DNA from: Serinus canaria
Lineage: Eukaryota > Chordata > Aves > Passeriformes > Fringillidae
Length of the DNA: 64,000 nucleotides
Assembly (NCBI RefSeq): GCF_022539315.1
Contig: NC_066315.1
Span: 14,979,649 to 15,043,648, forward strand
Direction of reading: 5' to 3'
Position numbers and translations under genes: made by a program. The notes beneath the pieces are model-generated. The model did not search any database. It had not been told where the DNA came from and saw only the letters and a program-made list of their open reading frames with translations. This document shows positions 14,601-29,061 of this stretch, piece after piece. Position 1 is the stretch's first letter. The number at the start of each line of letters is the position of its first letter.

Positions 14601-15598
14601 CAGAATTTACTTAACAGTACAATTCCACTTTGATCTCGAACCTATATTCACACTTTACTTTTATATCCCCTAATCCCCACAAAATTTCACATAGTTGTAT
14701 AACGGCATAAGCATAGGTGAAGCTTTTTAGTAATAAAGTAACAGAAGAGTGATCCCAGGGGCCTGATGTTAATGAAGCTGGAATTACATCTCAGGACTTG
14801 GGAGGGAAAAAAAAAAAAAACAATATCAATTTTTTCCAGACTTGCACTTCTTGTCTGTAGAATATTTAAAAGCAAACATCAAGACAAAACCCAGTGTTTT
14901 CTCCATCCCCTCAGGTTCCTTGTTTTTTAACTGTAATGGCTTCACTCTTTGCCACCCAGCTGCATGTTCTAACACAGGGCAGCTCAGGCTTACACACTGC
15001 TAGTGATTAGAGCTGCCTCTCCAGTGTTTAATACACCCAGATAGCTTGGGAAAGCCTCAGAAGCAGATCTAGTTTAAATTGTATGTTCTAAACAGCCACT
15101 GAGACAGCGGAAAGAAGATACAAGACATCCCTGCCATTGATACTGAAAGCAATTCGCAGGCATTCTTTAGGCAAAGGATTGCCTAAAAGGAAAGAACAAC
15201 ATTTTCAGGTAAAGAAACTGAAGGCACGTATTTTGATACTGCTCCTGAAATGTTATGCACGACTTGTGAAACTGATCAGTATAACAAACAAAAAGACAAC
15301 ATAGAAGTTTTTAAAAAATCCAAACAAAAACACCAAAGCAAACAAAACTGAATGCTATCAACTGTGATTTCAAGTTTGGTAGTAATAATTTGTTTACTTC
15401 TTGCTACAAAGTACACTTCTCTATACCACCATACGTGGTGAAAATCTCTGAGAAAAAGAAGTGCCTACCTCAACCAGCAGCATTATTGAAAGTACTTTAA
15501 ACCTCTGCTCTTGATCTAAGTTCTGTTTAATGACATGGTTGCTTTGGGTTTGGTTTTCTTTTGGTGTGTATTCTTGGTGCATGTTGTTTGATTTGGGA
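8646..15598. other. ZEB1 intron 1 segment, no gene seen
   Basis: AT-rich, repeat-poor DNA. It includes an A/C-rich simple tract near 11078-11158, another at about 12706-12762 (AAACAAAACC-type repeats) and an A-run at 14807-14820. The open frames (such as the 142-codon minus-strand frame at 8894-9322) show no recognisable domain. No splice-bounded exon was convincing. Confidence 0.5.
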
Positions 15599-15616
15599 TT
15601 TTTTTTTTTTTTTTTT
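15599..15616 (+). repeat. Poly(T) tract, 18 bases
   Basis: An uninterrupted T-run preceded by a T/G-rich stretch. It lies about 50 bp before the CR1 tail but is not part of the CR1 3' end, which lacks poly(A). Confidence 0.9.
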
Positions 15617-15662
15617 GGCAGAGATGGTGTGTCAGGCATTTTATTGGCTTCTGACATGAAAC

Positions 15663-15755
15663 TCAGAATCATGGAACAGTTTGGGTTGGAAGGGACCTTT
15701 AAAGGTCAAACTTCCACATGTGCTGCTATTGCCATTCCTCCCATGGTAGAATATA
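15663..15755 (-). mobile_element. CR1 LINE 3'-end fragment
   Basis: TCAGAATCATGGAACA followed by GTTTGGGTTGGAAGGGACCT and TTAAAGGTCA is the reverse complement of the 3' tail of avian/reptilian CR1 retrotransposons, whose 3' end is an 8-bp ATTCTATG-type repeat (here CAGAATCA) rather than poly(A). The element is 5'-truncated, as is usual, and its downstream boundary fades by about 15755. It is the strongest single indicator that the host is a sauropsid, most likely a bird. Confidence 0.85.
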
Positions 15756-17738
15756 ATGAAGTATTTTACTGTGACTGGTTGTAGCTGAAAGAAAATGCAT
15801 GCGTACAATAAGAGAAAATCAAAGTGTGATAATTTTATACTTCTGATGCAGGAGAAATCTTTTCAAATGGACTGAAGTCTAACTGAAGTTCAGTAGTTGC
15901 TCAAGCTTGGTTTTTTGTTGTTCAAAGTCAAAACTCACAAGTTGCTTCAAGTAAGCATGGTGTGTTAATTAGTTTTAAACAGGTCATAAAAGAGTCATAG
16001 TTCACATGCAAAGTAATTTAACCATTCACTAAACTCCTATTCAACAGGCAATGAAGCCTAACAAACCGCTTCTTCCAGAGGTCTAGCAAAGCCAAGTTCC
16101 AAGCACTTCTGAAGTGAAAATGTAAGCATTGACCTTTGTTAGCAAAACAAGGAACTCACAGCCAAACTGATTTACCCCCTTTGGCTGCCCCACCCCTAGC
16201 AAATGGAGCATTAAAAATCACTGTTAGAAAACTTAAGTGAATTTTTCCACAACTTGCCCAACCATAAAATGTATTTTCAGTAGGAGGAGAAAGCCATCAT
16301 CAACAGTTAACAATTACAAAAAGTTACTGCCAAGTTGTGTGCATTAAGCCAGTCTCAAATCCATAAAGGTAATCTAAAATTTCTCTCCCTCAATAGAGGG
16401 AAAGCAAATAAATGGAAGATGAAGAGATGGGAGCACAGAAGGCACACAAGGAGAGACTCCCTTGAATATACAGACAGTTCTTAGATTTCTGAATCATACA
16501 AATCCAGTGGCTTTAATATAGCTGACTATGACAAGCGTTAAATCTTAAATTCGTCTCCTTGCTAAAAATCTCATATTAATATTTTATTTTGTTACATAAT
16601 GCTTCTTTCACACAAAGCTAAGTTCCAGATTCTTATACCTTTACGTAATACAGACTTACAATCCCCATCCTCAGCCCTCCCCCACATTTCACATTAAATT
16701 AAAATGAAACTAGTGTACCTCATCCCTTATCCCACAGGACAGAGTCTGCCATAGCTCCTTTCATGCCTCTTTCCCTGTGCACTCCTTTCACTGCAGCACA
16801 TCTCCCTGCTCTGGAAGACCCAAGGCCATTCCTGGCTGACTCTACTCCAAACAGGAAATTTTTTCTACTTTTTTTCTTCACTCACAGTATGAGACAGAAG
16901 TAAATAAGCAGTTGAGGAGAAGGCCCAGTGGGAACAAGGGATGAACTAACAAAAAACCAGTTGTTACACAGAAACATCTTCAGCCCATATAAGAGCAGAG
17001 GAAATGGTTGTAAAATACACACAATAAATATTTTTGAGAATGTGGTTCCTTCTTCCATTGCTTTTCTGGTCACCCCCTAATAATGTCAGCTCCTTTGCTG
17101 TTCTTTGACCAGAATGATGGCAAATGAGGCTGTCATTTGCCAGTCATAAGAACACTGAGACTTGAATAAAGCCTACAGCCTATAAAGGCAGTATTCACTG
17201 ACAGTTATATGAACACCTTACTTTTGAGTTTTGATGTAGTCATAATGTTTAGTATTATTTCTTCAATGCATCACGGAGATGGGAGGTCCTTACAAGAGAC
17301 TTAAGAACATGGATCTGATTGTCTTGAGAATGGTTTACTATTAGCAAAAAAAAAAAAAGATAGTACTCAAGTACTAAACTGTGAGGTTTACAAGAGAAAA
17401 ATACAAAGCCAAGGTGGGCCAAGTAGAAAAGATCTTATTCCAAAGTTTTTCATTCTTGCTCAGGGTTGCTCTTTCACACCAAGGCTTTATATTGTATCTT
17501 CAAACATGTTGTGGGTCTCTTCATTTGTATAGGTATCTTCTCATTCTGCTTTTGTACTATTTCCACAAAAAAAGCACTGCACCAACCCCTGTACTTGAAG
17601 TACAATTTCTGCTACTTTTTTCCTATTTGTCTTATGCTCCTTTTATAAAAAAAACCAAAATTTAGAACTGATTTTTTCCCTGAATTAATGCACAGCTTTA
17701 AGATACGCCACCTCTCCTACAACTAGGCTGGTTCCCAG
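15756..17738. other. ZEB1 intron 1 segment, no gene seen
   Basis: AT-rich intronic DNA with a short A-run near 17346-17358. No repeat family or exon was recognised. Confidence 0.5.
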
Positions 17739-17758
17739 AGGCCTGAAGCTTCAGGCCT
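17739..17758. repeat. Perfect 20-bp palindrome with extended arms
   Basis: AGGCCTGAAGCTTCAGGCCT is a perfect 20-bp palindrome. Allowing a 2-base AG bulge at 17737-17738 or 17739-17740, the arms extend to TCCCAG+GCCTGAAG against CTTCAGGC+CTGGGA, that is 14 bp each. Confidence 0.95.
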
Positions 17759-17935
17759 GGGACATCTCAACTCCATGAACTCCCCTGTATTAGCTATGTC
17801 TGCCAGCTGCTCTTCTCTTTTTATATATAAAATAATCTTTAGGCAGCATATGGCCTTGACTATGTGTGTATGTTCTGGCAGGTTCAGGCTAAAAGGGTTA
17901 CAGGCCATTTGTCAAGCTGTATCACATTTCCTCCA

Positions 17936-18006
17936 CGCCCTTCCTCTCGTGAGTAACCCAACGCCGCTCGAAGGCAGAGCCCGACGCCGAAGCACGGCCG
18001 TGACCG
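17936..18006. promoter_or_regulatory. Isolated CpG islet inside ZEB1 intron 1
   Basis: Eleven CpG dinucleotides occur in about 71 bp, in a region where CpG is otherwise nearly absent for kilobases on each side. A donor-like CTC|GTGAGTAAC lies at about 17948-17956 on the plus strand. It could be an alternative promoter, a protected regulatory element or a remnant of a GC-rich insertion. No known repeat was recognised. Confidence 0.45.
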
Positions 18007-19810
18007 AGGGAAGGCTTTTACTTGAACTCAGCATTACACACTGGTGCCCATAGAGTGAGTCACGGCTGTTAAAATAAAGGGCATGACACAGCAGAAGTTA
18101 AATTGATAAGGAATTAACAGTTCATCAGCCTTGAGGAGAAAAGCCTGGTTCTCCAAAATCACAAGAGGTTAAGCCTTCAGTTCTTGTGTTAGACAACCAC
18201 TGGAGCCACCATGCACCAGCACAGAAGTGAGGTCATGCTACACCATCCTTCAGATTCATGGGCGAGGAAGTCCACGTTCCATGGGCCTCAAGAATCCCAT
18301 TCCACTCTGCAGCATGAGATCTGCAATTGAAGGGCTTTGCCAGTTCGATACAATCAGCCAAGTGATGATCTGCACTGTGTGCCTCAGAAAAGGACAGATC
18401 TAACAACATTTACTGGCTTATCTGAATGTCTCCAAGTGTGTTACAGAAAAATCAGAGTTTGTCAATATAAACTTCTAAGTGACTCAGGGAAGTTTTACTG
18501 GCATAGCTATGAGTCAAGGCACCTGACTATGCCTCTTGCCAACATCTCTGAAACCAGTGCAGTCAGGATGAATTTCCAATACACTACTGTCTTACCTTTG
18601 GTTCCTACTTCCTCTGAAGTGCAGTAGTGTTTTGGGATGAAGTATCAATGGATGGCTGGAACGGCAACTTCATTTCCCAGCTTCACAGACAAGTTTTCTG
18701 TACTTCACAATTAAATCTTTTTACTGATCCAAATTCTTTCCCTTCTAAACAGTGCCTTTAAAGTGAGTCAATTGCATATAGCAGCAGACATCTCTTTTCT
18801 TATGCAAAACAAAGAAAATTAAAGATTTATATTAACAGAGCAGGTATGACAATCATAAGAACATGCTAAAAGCTTTTCCATGGGAATCATCTTGTTTCAC
18901 ACAGGTCAATGAACAGGAAATTTACAAGACATGCTTCAGTATCAGGATAAGAATTTTCCTACATCTTGGCCAGACACCTTTGAAGAAAAATAATTACCTC
19001 TCAGTACATTTAATGATGGTTGAGAGAAGTCTAAAAAAGCAGATGCTTTCATACCAGGGAACAGGCCATTAAGTTTCAGAACTTGAAATGCACAGGAATT
19101 GCACACTATGAGAATGATCCAATTTAGAGGCATTAACAAGGTGTATTTCCTCATTCATAGATGACTTATAGAAACAGTAACTAAAATCATAACAATATGT
19201 AGTTAAGAATAAGAATATGCTGTAGATACCTGCTTCAATATCTACTTGGGGAAACATGAAATAACTGGTTTCACAAAGCAACTTTGAACAAGTGGCTGCA
19301 TTTCAAAGGTTTTTGTCCAAATACAATGGCAGCCTAATGCTCGAGAAACAGCATAAACCCTTCTGTTTTGTAAACCTTCAGAACACCCCTCTTTGAGGCA
19401 CAGAGCATAAGGAAACAGAACTGCAGTACAGTGAGATGTATCAGCATGCAGCAACAGATTCAGGACGTTCAACTTAGTCGACCAGTTCCATCCTGATCCC
19501 AAATGACTACATAGCACTAGCTGGGTAATAACAATAAACCACAGTGCCTAGCACCTTTCTGACCTTGCAGTAAGTTAGTTCTGAGATGCCCCCAAAGAGA
19601 TGTTCCTCTCCTGACACAAGACCAAGCATCTACCTGTAGAAAATACTCTTTCATTGGGATATGCTATGCTTGGAATTGCATACTCTTTTTTCTAATGGGA
19701 ATGTAAGAGCTTCAATAATATTAGCAAATTACAAAATTTGGCTTCTGAAGATATTTCTGTGCAGAAAGGCTGTCTGAATTGTTAAGTATACCACTAAAAG
19801 CATTTAGAGC

Positions 19811-19877
19811 ACAATAGAAGAACTAACCACAGGAATGCCCACTTACAATAGAAAACTCAACCACAGGAATGCCCACT
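19811..19877 (+). repeat. 34-bp tandem duplication
   Basis: Two adjacent copies (19811-19843 and 19845-19877) share ACAATAGAA at the start and the exact 19-bp AACCACAGGAATGCCCACT at the end, with a small difference between. This is a local duplication with slight divergence. Confidence 0.9.
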
Positions 19878-22800
19878 CAAGATAAGCCTAAGTATCGTTC
19901 CTACAGCTCAAAAAGTTAGGAGCTCAACAGCTGAAGCACACAAACCTTCACTTACCCGTGGTCTGCTCAGTCTAATGAATGCTAGTGGGGACAGGCAGAG
20001 AGTAAAGTGGAGCAAGTTGGAGGAAGAGCTGAAAGCATCAAGGAGGCCACCCATGTCCACATTTGTATTGTCTGAAAACAGTCCTTTGGTGCTTCTTGTG
20101 ATGCTGAACAAGCATCCATACAAAAACCACAGAAGTGCCAAAACATAACCAGATCAATTTCTCAGGATTGCAGCTGGAACTCTGGTGGACCTCTCTACTG
20201 AGGTTTTTCATGACAGCACCATAGAAGACAATTACTGATATTGACTGTCTCAATCCATGGTTAGGCTGGAAGGAAGGAATGAAGGTGGCACAAAATGTTT
20301 CTGCAGTTCTTATTGCAACATTTCAAGAAGTCTGGTCATTTTAAACAGAATTTAACAGGAAGCTGCTTGACAATCCCCAAATAGGTGCTAACTCAATAAC
20401 CTAACAACTTGCTGATTTGGATAGGTAAAAGTACAGCAGCAAAATTGTGTTCTCATCTTCAAAACACAAGCTGACCTCTTCATTCTCATCTCACCTCCAT
20501 GGGAGCAGTGGAAGCTAAGCTGTTAACAATGCCTCTAGCCATACCTAATATATTTTATTGATTGTTCTATTTATTAATTTAACAATAGTAAATGGGACCT
20601 GGAACCAGACACAGTGAAACTAACACCAGTGAAATTTCTTTCTAAATGTGAATACCTAGATTCTGAAACCTCAAAACAATGGACTCAGAACAGCTCTTAC
20701 AACCAGCTAAATGCCATGCATCTTACTTCGAAATAAGTTGCAAAACAGACATCTTTGCATTAGTTTGCTTTGTGGTTTGTTTGATCTATTCTAACCACAT
20801 TTAAAATTGGGGGGGAAGGAGGAGGAGATTGGGTTTTGATTGGTTTTGGGGCTCAAAGCTCCAAACAGAAAGACTCTTCTTGGGACTTTTCCCAAACTCC
20901 TATACATTAGGACAAAAACTGCATTGCTTCCACACTTCTCACACTGGTGACACAGAGGTCTGGATCTATGGTAGTGCTAACTGTTTTAGGAAAGCAAAGT
21001 CTCATGCAAATAAAACTTCTGTCTCTTTTTTTATTTTCTCTTAACAAACTGTAGCTTTCCAAACCATGCCTGACAGCTGCCTGCTTTCTACACTGAAAAT
21101 CTGTTACAGTTCATGGTATCAAAAACATTGCTAAGCATTTAAAAGAAATGCCTTATGGGTCACTTTCAGAAGTTAAAGCTTAGGGAACTCTTCGAACCTA
21201 CCTAAAAATTTGCTGGACTTATTTACAGCTGCTTCACTTGACTTAACAGCTCTACTAAAGTAAGTGCAAACCAAACAGGTTTGAAAAGGTCCATTATCAT
21301 GTAAGTGCTGCTTTGCTGGTTCAAAACAACCACTGGAAAATGGTGATCAGCTGTCCAGATTCCAGCAGACATTATAGCAGGACTCTTTCTTTACCAAAAG
21401 TTGGTTGATATACCTCAAAGGATATCACAGACAGGTACTATAACGTTGTTAGCAGTTAATTCAGTCAAAGGACAAGAGACGATTTTCAGTCACCGAGACT
21501 TTTATTTAAACTTTTATCTTGAAGGCACAGCAGGAGGAACTTGCGTCTGTTACTTAGTAGCAAAAAAAAAAAAACCTACTGAAATGTTGAAGTTGAAAGC
21601 AACAGGTTTGCTTTTTACATTAAAAGAAACATTTTTATGACCTGTTAAAACTAATGAGATGATACTCAATTAGTTGAAATAATACCCATTACAAAAAAAA
21701 TTACTTTATACAAATGTCTCTGTCCCTTGTCCTTCGCACACAAATACTACACAACTCTACATGATCATTACAGGACTGTTCTAGGTCATTATTGACCTTA
21801 CCAAAAACATAAGTTTAACTTCAGAGCACCATCCTAAAAGAAAACCAAGGCTGAGTTTCATGTTTATGTAATTGTTATATTATCACATTTAGCAATTTAC
21901 ACAGATCTTCTACACTTGCATGGTTAGCAGAAGCTTTATTCCTATTTCACCAGAAACTGGTTTCAGAGCATTGCTAGAGATAAATTTGAACACCCCAGTA
22001 AGGTTGGGGACTGCAGTAATGGGGAGGAGGTTAAAGTGGATAGGGAGAAGGGGAAAGAAATGGGAAAAACCTCACAGAGGTCCACAAGCAGAAAGGGTGG
22101 ACCCCACACCCAAAAAGCATCCATCCTCTATTATCTTTGTAATATAAATAAAAAACTGTGAAAAAGCAGAGCAGGAAAAAACTACAAGAACTAAAAGCAA
22201 AAACTAGAAGAAAAAAAAGACAAAAACACAAAGAACTCATAAGTTGACTCAGAAGAATGTTTGGGATGAAACAGATGCAGCCCGTTCTAAACTTGAGTTG
22301 AGTTTTTCTACCACAGATCACAGATTTTTGCCCCTGTACATGACCAACATCTCAGTGCTGTAATTATACCAACAGAGACTGCTGGCCTTGCTTCAGTTCA
22401 ACTATACATGCTACTGCACTTAGAATACACCAGAACAATCCCATCCTTCAGAAGAATAACACCAACCAACATACAAAACCCAAAAAAAATTTCATGCCAC
22501 ATATGTCCTTACACTTGGAACAGAACAAATACATTAAAATCCCTACAATACCCAGCATCTGAAAATATTTTTGGTTTATACTGTTGAAAGAATAATTTCT
22601 TTAGCTGAGAAGACCACTTTCCCCAAAGTGAAAATATTAAAACATTAAAGTAGCATACAGATCCTGTAGAGATTCCAAGTTGAGCAAGATGCAGTTGTGG
22701 AAAGTCTATGATGCATGTTGCTTGTGCTAGACTAGACGAAGAAAATCTGTTCCGTTCACTACAATTGGAAAGAATCAGATATTCTGAACCATAGTAACGA

Positions 22801-25800
22801 TGTTGCTTGCAGCAAAGTAATTTGTAGAGGTTGATTGACATCGTAACTTTTCACTGACTTCTGCAAAGAGCTACATTCAACATTGAACAGAATTGCATAT
22901 GGATACTCCTCCCCGGGTAATTCTTCCACCCAAAACCCCCTTGTTGTTTAATCTACAGGAGGATGCTATCAAGCAAAGTTATCGAACATTTCTTGCTCCT
23001 ATGCAATAAAGCTGGTTGACCCATGGGGTGCAATCTCCTGGAGTTCATCAAGCAGAGTCCTCCAGACATCTCCTGCACAGGACAGAAAGCAGACAGGCTC
23101 CTGGAGCTGCCAGCATTTCAAAACTGATCCTGGCCAACACCAGTGCCCTTTGCCAGCTGTGCAATTAAGGCTCATGTTGGGCTGTGCTTCCAGAAGGCCA
23201 AGTACCCTGGATATGTTGAAGCACAGGATAATCAAAGAGCACACACATTCAGCAGAAAACCACCTCAGAGAAAAAGCAAACACTGGAACTGCAGCACTGA
23301 CTTACAATGCACTAGCAAGGGCCTGCAGAAGAGTGAATCCAAGAGAAGAGTGGGAAAAAGATGACCATTTCACATCATCATCACTGCTTTGCAATATAGC
23401 TGGCAATTAGAGTCGCAGTTATGCTGATGACCAGCAGAGCTCCTGTCTCCTTACTGATCCACTTGAAACACCAAAACTACTTTTCTTCCCTTCTGGAAGA
23501 TAAATCAAAATTACTACATATAGACGGTGCTATAAAAAATGCAATCAAAGCCTTTCCAATGGTAATGTCAGAGATTTAAGGTGCATCAGCACAAGAGCAA
23601 GAATCAAAACAGTCACTTTTGTCAGTTACTCCATTCAATAATCAGCAGAAATAATCATTGACAGTTTCAGCAATGCATATTTTCCCCTTCCACTCCAGTC
23701 AATGGCATCCCACATTTAAAGCTGACTTTAAAAAATGCTCAAACATCTTGAGGGGTAAACAATAAAATACATCTTGTAACAGAAGGATGTTAACAGCACA
23801 TTCACTCCTTGCTGAGCTTTTAGAAGCCAACGGCAGCCAATACATTGTAGAGTGTAAGTATGTTTCTTCTCAATACAACAATCTAGTTGAAAGAAATCTG
23901 GGACATCAGGTATAGACCAAGAGCATCTCCAGCTTATTGTCAGCAGCTGCTGCACATGTGACCAATAAAGAGAACCTAACATCACCCAGCCCCCAAAGTA
24001 TGGCCAGGTGCATGTTTCAAGAACTCAGAAGTCTGATATTTGAAAATATAAGTAGTGCAAATAACCTACAGTTCTACCTGAGAGTGAGTTTTACCTGCTG
24101 TTCTTGTGTTATAACCCCAAGAACATCCTTCTTCAACTGTTTAGATTACACACAAACCCCAACAGTGGAGGTGGTGTAAGAATTAGCTATTAACTTTACA
24201 ATTTACCTGTTGGGGCAAATAACCCAGAAGAGTGTTATCTGCAAAAAGCTCTCACAGACACCAGTGCTGCCCACCAGCCCTTTCACTGCAATGTACTTTT
24301 GCCAGGAGAGAGGGATGCAGGCATATTCATTGTAAACCAAGTGTAGAAGACATACAATCAAATTATCACATTAAAGAATATTTGTGAAAAAGGCTGCATA
24401 TATTCTCCAAACTTAGAGATGTGTTGCATGCATATAATCTTAACCAAACTGCATCTGAGGAAATTCTTCCCAACTTTTCTTAAGCAGTGAGTATTTGGGA
24501 ACATTTCTCAGAACACAAATACAGAAATTTTGCATCTAGCCTGTAATCAATTCCAAACATGCAAAGAATTGTGTGTATGCCCCCCCATCCCTGGGTTAAA
24601 AACAAATACCAGCATGATGATCTAGTCTGCCACCTTGAGCAGCACAGAACACAAGTTTCAGCCACCAGCTCAAGAAGTCCATGATTCCTGGTTAACGCAG
24701 AAACTACTATTTTAAAAGGCTTATTAAGACCATTAAAAAAATTAATTTATGATCATCACAAACTAATGTTTGGTAAATTCCCCAAATTTAACTGTATTTA
24801 AGATCTGACACGTAGACGAAGCTATGCTAGAAGTAACTGCTGAGAAGCAACAGGCATCTACCTTTACCTGCTAGAACTGCCCAACTTCAGCTTTCACATC
24901 TTCCTCTGAGCTTCTTTCCTCTGTGACTTATCAAAACATTTTCTACTCTTCTTCCAGGTAAAATCTAAGTAGGCTTGTTTATTCTCAGCACTAACTGTTT
25001 TGCTAGAATTTTAATGTAAGTTTGGTGTTCTGGTTTTTGGGGGTTGTTTTTTGTTTGTGGTGGTGGCAGCTTTGGTTGGGTATTTTTATATTTGACTTTG
25101 GTTTGTTTTTTATTATGAACACAGACACAGTCTTTCCTGTATATCATGCTGGCAACAATTCTGAAGAGCTGGTACAAGAAGCAGGCATGATACTCTAGCT
25201 TTGGTCTTCTCTAGTGACAATTGTAACACCACCTCCTCAGTATTTTCCTATCAACAGGGAGACATTTCAGAGTCCTGGAAACTCACAATCAGCTGGCAAC
25301 TACAAACTTCAGTGTCTTCCAGGACCATCCTTTCAAAGGTATGCACACATTAGCAGCAGTGAGCAACTACAGCCTGAAAGACTTTCTAGTGTTTGCTGTA
25401 ATTACATTCTACCTGAAGCTATTCAAAATTGAAATCCCCAAAAGGTCAATATGAAAAGTTAACATGTGAACATTCCTTCTGAGTAGATAATCTCACTTAC
25501 TGCTACATATATGACAAATTATTTTCAAATCACCAGTTTCCTTCATATAACTTTTCATAAGTTTAACTATCAAACACATGGATTTGAATTCTTCAAAAGG
25601 GTATTTGGAACAGCTAAAAATATATTACTTTAATATGGTTTTGGGTTTTTTTAAAGTATTTTCTAAATACTTCTTAAAATTCACACTAACATTAAAGGAT
25701 CAGAAGAAAACACTGCATAGATCATTTTCACCCAAATATCACATTTCCAGATCATTGAAGGAATGTGGTGACTTTCCATAGAACTTCTTGTACAACTTCA

Positions 25801-28800
25801 AGAGATTTTGATTTCTACAGAAATAGATTAAAATATTGCTTAGTCCATGAAATTAGATTATTTATTTTCAATGGAAATTTGGAAAAAATAATGCAAAACT
25901 TTTAATATAGTTATGCATATAGACTTATCTCCTCTGTAATTTTAAACAGGAATTTTTAACTCTTAAGTAAAAGCTATGACACAACAAAACCCCAGATACA
26001 AAGTTACTTTTCAAAGCAGATGGATACTACATTGATACAGTTATGGGAGAGAAGAAAAGAAGAAAAGATACTTGTCAGGCTGCCTCAATTTCTATTTGCA
26101 AAACAAGACACTGTAGAAAAAAATCAGCATGAAGTTTGAGATACCAACCCTCTTGATCTTCTCTTAAGAAATCTACACCTGTCGGGATGGTTCAAACAAT
26201 CCTACCACTTCATCTCAGAATCTGAGATTTTAGAAGACCCAGTAACAAGCTGAATTCCTACAGGATGCCTACTCTGCCTTGCACCAGTCCCCTAGTTTAT
26301 TACAACAGTGCAAACTCCTTTTCTAACATAAATCTATTTATTTCTATAAATGAAGTCAAAAGGACTATAAAACAACACTATAAAGCATGAACACTAAAAG
26401 ATGGAACGATTTCAGCTATAACTTTGTACAGTATGGGAGATTTAACTAACGGTATCGATTTGTACTTTCAGTACTGAATGCATCCTGTGGTTAAGTAAGC
26501 ACTCTGACTACTGAGGACATAGCACAATCCAAGATGTGCACTCTGGCTATGGAGAAACCTTCAAGAAGGCAACTACTACTATACAGGAAGAAGTGAGTAA
26601 GAAAAGATATTTTTGTGTCTAAGCTGCTCAGCTACACAATAGATTCTTCCTTGATCTAAAACAACTAGCAATTACTCTAATCACATTGAACTCAAGGCCC
26701 TGAAAACCTCACTGCTATTAAAAAGAAATATAGTCCTTCACAGACACATCTCAATTCAAAGCTTCAAAGCAGCTTTTACAATTATTAAACCTCCCCACTC
26801 CAATGCCTAAGTCTCATTTATGATCACCATTTCAATACAAAAGCACTACTTAAGTAAACAATAGAAATTAACATTTTAAGTTAAAAGCTAGTTGTGACCA
26901 TCTATGACAGCACATGCAACTGAATAAGAGAAAACACCAGAGCCTCATTGCTGTTTCCTCACAACACTGAGATAGCATATAGATTGCAAGAAACTCATTC
27001 CTTTCCCAGCAGGAGACACAAGAAACCTAACTTGAGCGAGATGGATTGATACCAAGGTGTTCTGAAGGGAGGTACATGGGGCAGGGCAGGTAGCCTGCTT
27101 CCCAGCTGAAGTAACATATCAGTCCACGAGTCCCAGAGAACTGAAAACTAGATTGGTAGAGAAAGCTCTAGACAGCTTACATCTTCAAGATGTAGCTTTT
27201 AGTGCTCAAAAATTTCAACCACTATTATTATTTTTAAAAGAAAGTAATAAAGGAGAGAACTCACTAAGGGAGTTTTAGCAGTGAAAGAGCATAAAACAGT
27301 TTTTTGACTGGTAGAGGTAAAAAGAACGTTAAGGTGAGACACAGCTCACAGATATAAAACCTAGATTCAGGCATTTTTGTACCAACCAGCTGTTTAAGTT
27401 CCCACTAAAATCAATGGTATATTCTGCTCATCCTAAAGCAGAAGGATGATGTTCAGTCAGCTGAACAGTTCTTCAAGTCCACTGGCTAGGTCTCTGCAGA
27501 CTATAATGGGAACACAGGCAATGAGCTCACACACCCTGGCATCTAAATTTAGGTGCCCAAGACTGTGAGCCAACCCTACAATTTATACAGCCAAAGTACA
27601 CAGGCATGCTGCTAGGCCAAACGTACACATGCTGTAAGCAACCCCGGGGACAACAGTCCTTTAAACAAACCTTTTCTGAAGAAGGATGTAGAGGTAAAGA
27701 GAAGTCAATAAGAAAGCTGCTAACAGAATGAGTTGAAGCCTGACTACATTCCATACAAGTTTCAGTCTGTATGAAAAGAAAATAGTTTGTAGATATACAC
27801 AAGGAGGCAGAGATTCTGCCCTACAAAAGTTGTCTTTAAAAATAGCAACACATCTGAATGACTTCCAGCATACAACTGCTGAGGGAAACCATCCCTCATT
27901 CATGAACTGTGCAAGTAGGGAAGGGCTGACATGGATGTATCTTTTTATTAGAGTTGTGTCACATTTTTCCCAGTTGCCACATGTACGTACATAGCACTGG
28001 ACTTACAAACTAGAAAATTAAATAAATAAAGGTCGAGTGAAAGAAAAGAATGTATTCTAAATGAAACAAAACCCCCCAAAAAATCCCACACCAGAAAACT
28101 CCTACAACAGAGAAGCTAGATTTTGAGTTAGGGCATGCTCAGACACTGCAATAAGACAACAAAGCACCACTTCCCTGAATTGCCCTAAATTGACCACTTG
28201 TTCTTAATCTCTCCCAATTGTGAGATAACAGATCCACTTGTTGACAGAGCCACAGATTGCATCAATTGGTTGCCCATAGAATAACACTGGGACCACTTGT
28301 TTGACAATTATGCAGGCTAACATCCCTCTCTCTCTCAGTTCCTCAGTATCACAGTCAGAGGAAAGGACAGAAGAGTGAAAGCAGCTAAAGCACAGGCTAC
28401 ATTCTTAACCCTTGAGATGCCAACAGTTGGCCTACTGAGGTGTTCGTGTACACCCGGCTTTCTTGTGAACAGGATTCTCCAGGGTAGAGTGTGAGTGAAA
28501 ACTCCATCTATGATTCATTAATTCTTTTTCTCCTTTGGGCTTGCCTGCCACTTTGACCAGGAATGATTTTCAGTCAAGAAATCAAGATATTGAAGCACAG
28601 ATTCAAGCAGCAGTCACAGGAAGACTGGACCAAAATACTGCTGTAAATAACATGACAGTGATTCTGCATTATTCTGCTGTCTTGAAGTCTGACAAAAGCT
28701 GTTCTTTCCTCTCTTTTACTTTTTCAACATGACCACCCGACTTCCCCTAAATCTTTACTTGACAGGATATCATTTCCTCCATCTAATACTTTGTCAAGTA

Positions 28801-29061
28801 ATCCCAAGTAGCAGCCTCTCTGTTATTTTGCCCAGAAACCTAAATTGGAAATTATTTAGATTGTCCTGCATCCTCTTACCTACTAGGACAGGACTAGCTT
28901 CAAGAAATAAATCACACCAACCAAAAAATAAAACTTCTGGAAAACAATTACACAGTACTAGCAGTGTGGAGCTGTTGATTTTTTTCAGTCTTTAGTAGTT
29001 GCTACTTAAATAGGACCAGAGCCATTTTTAAATGAACAGGTGAGGTAACTTTTAATTTTCC

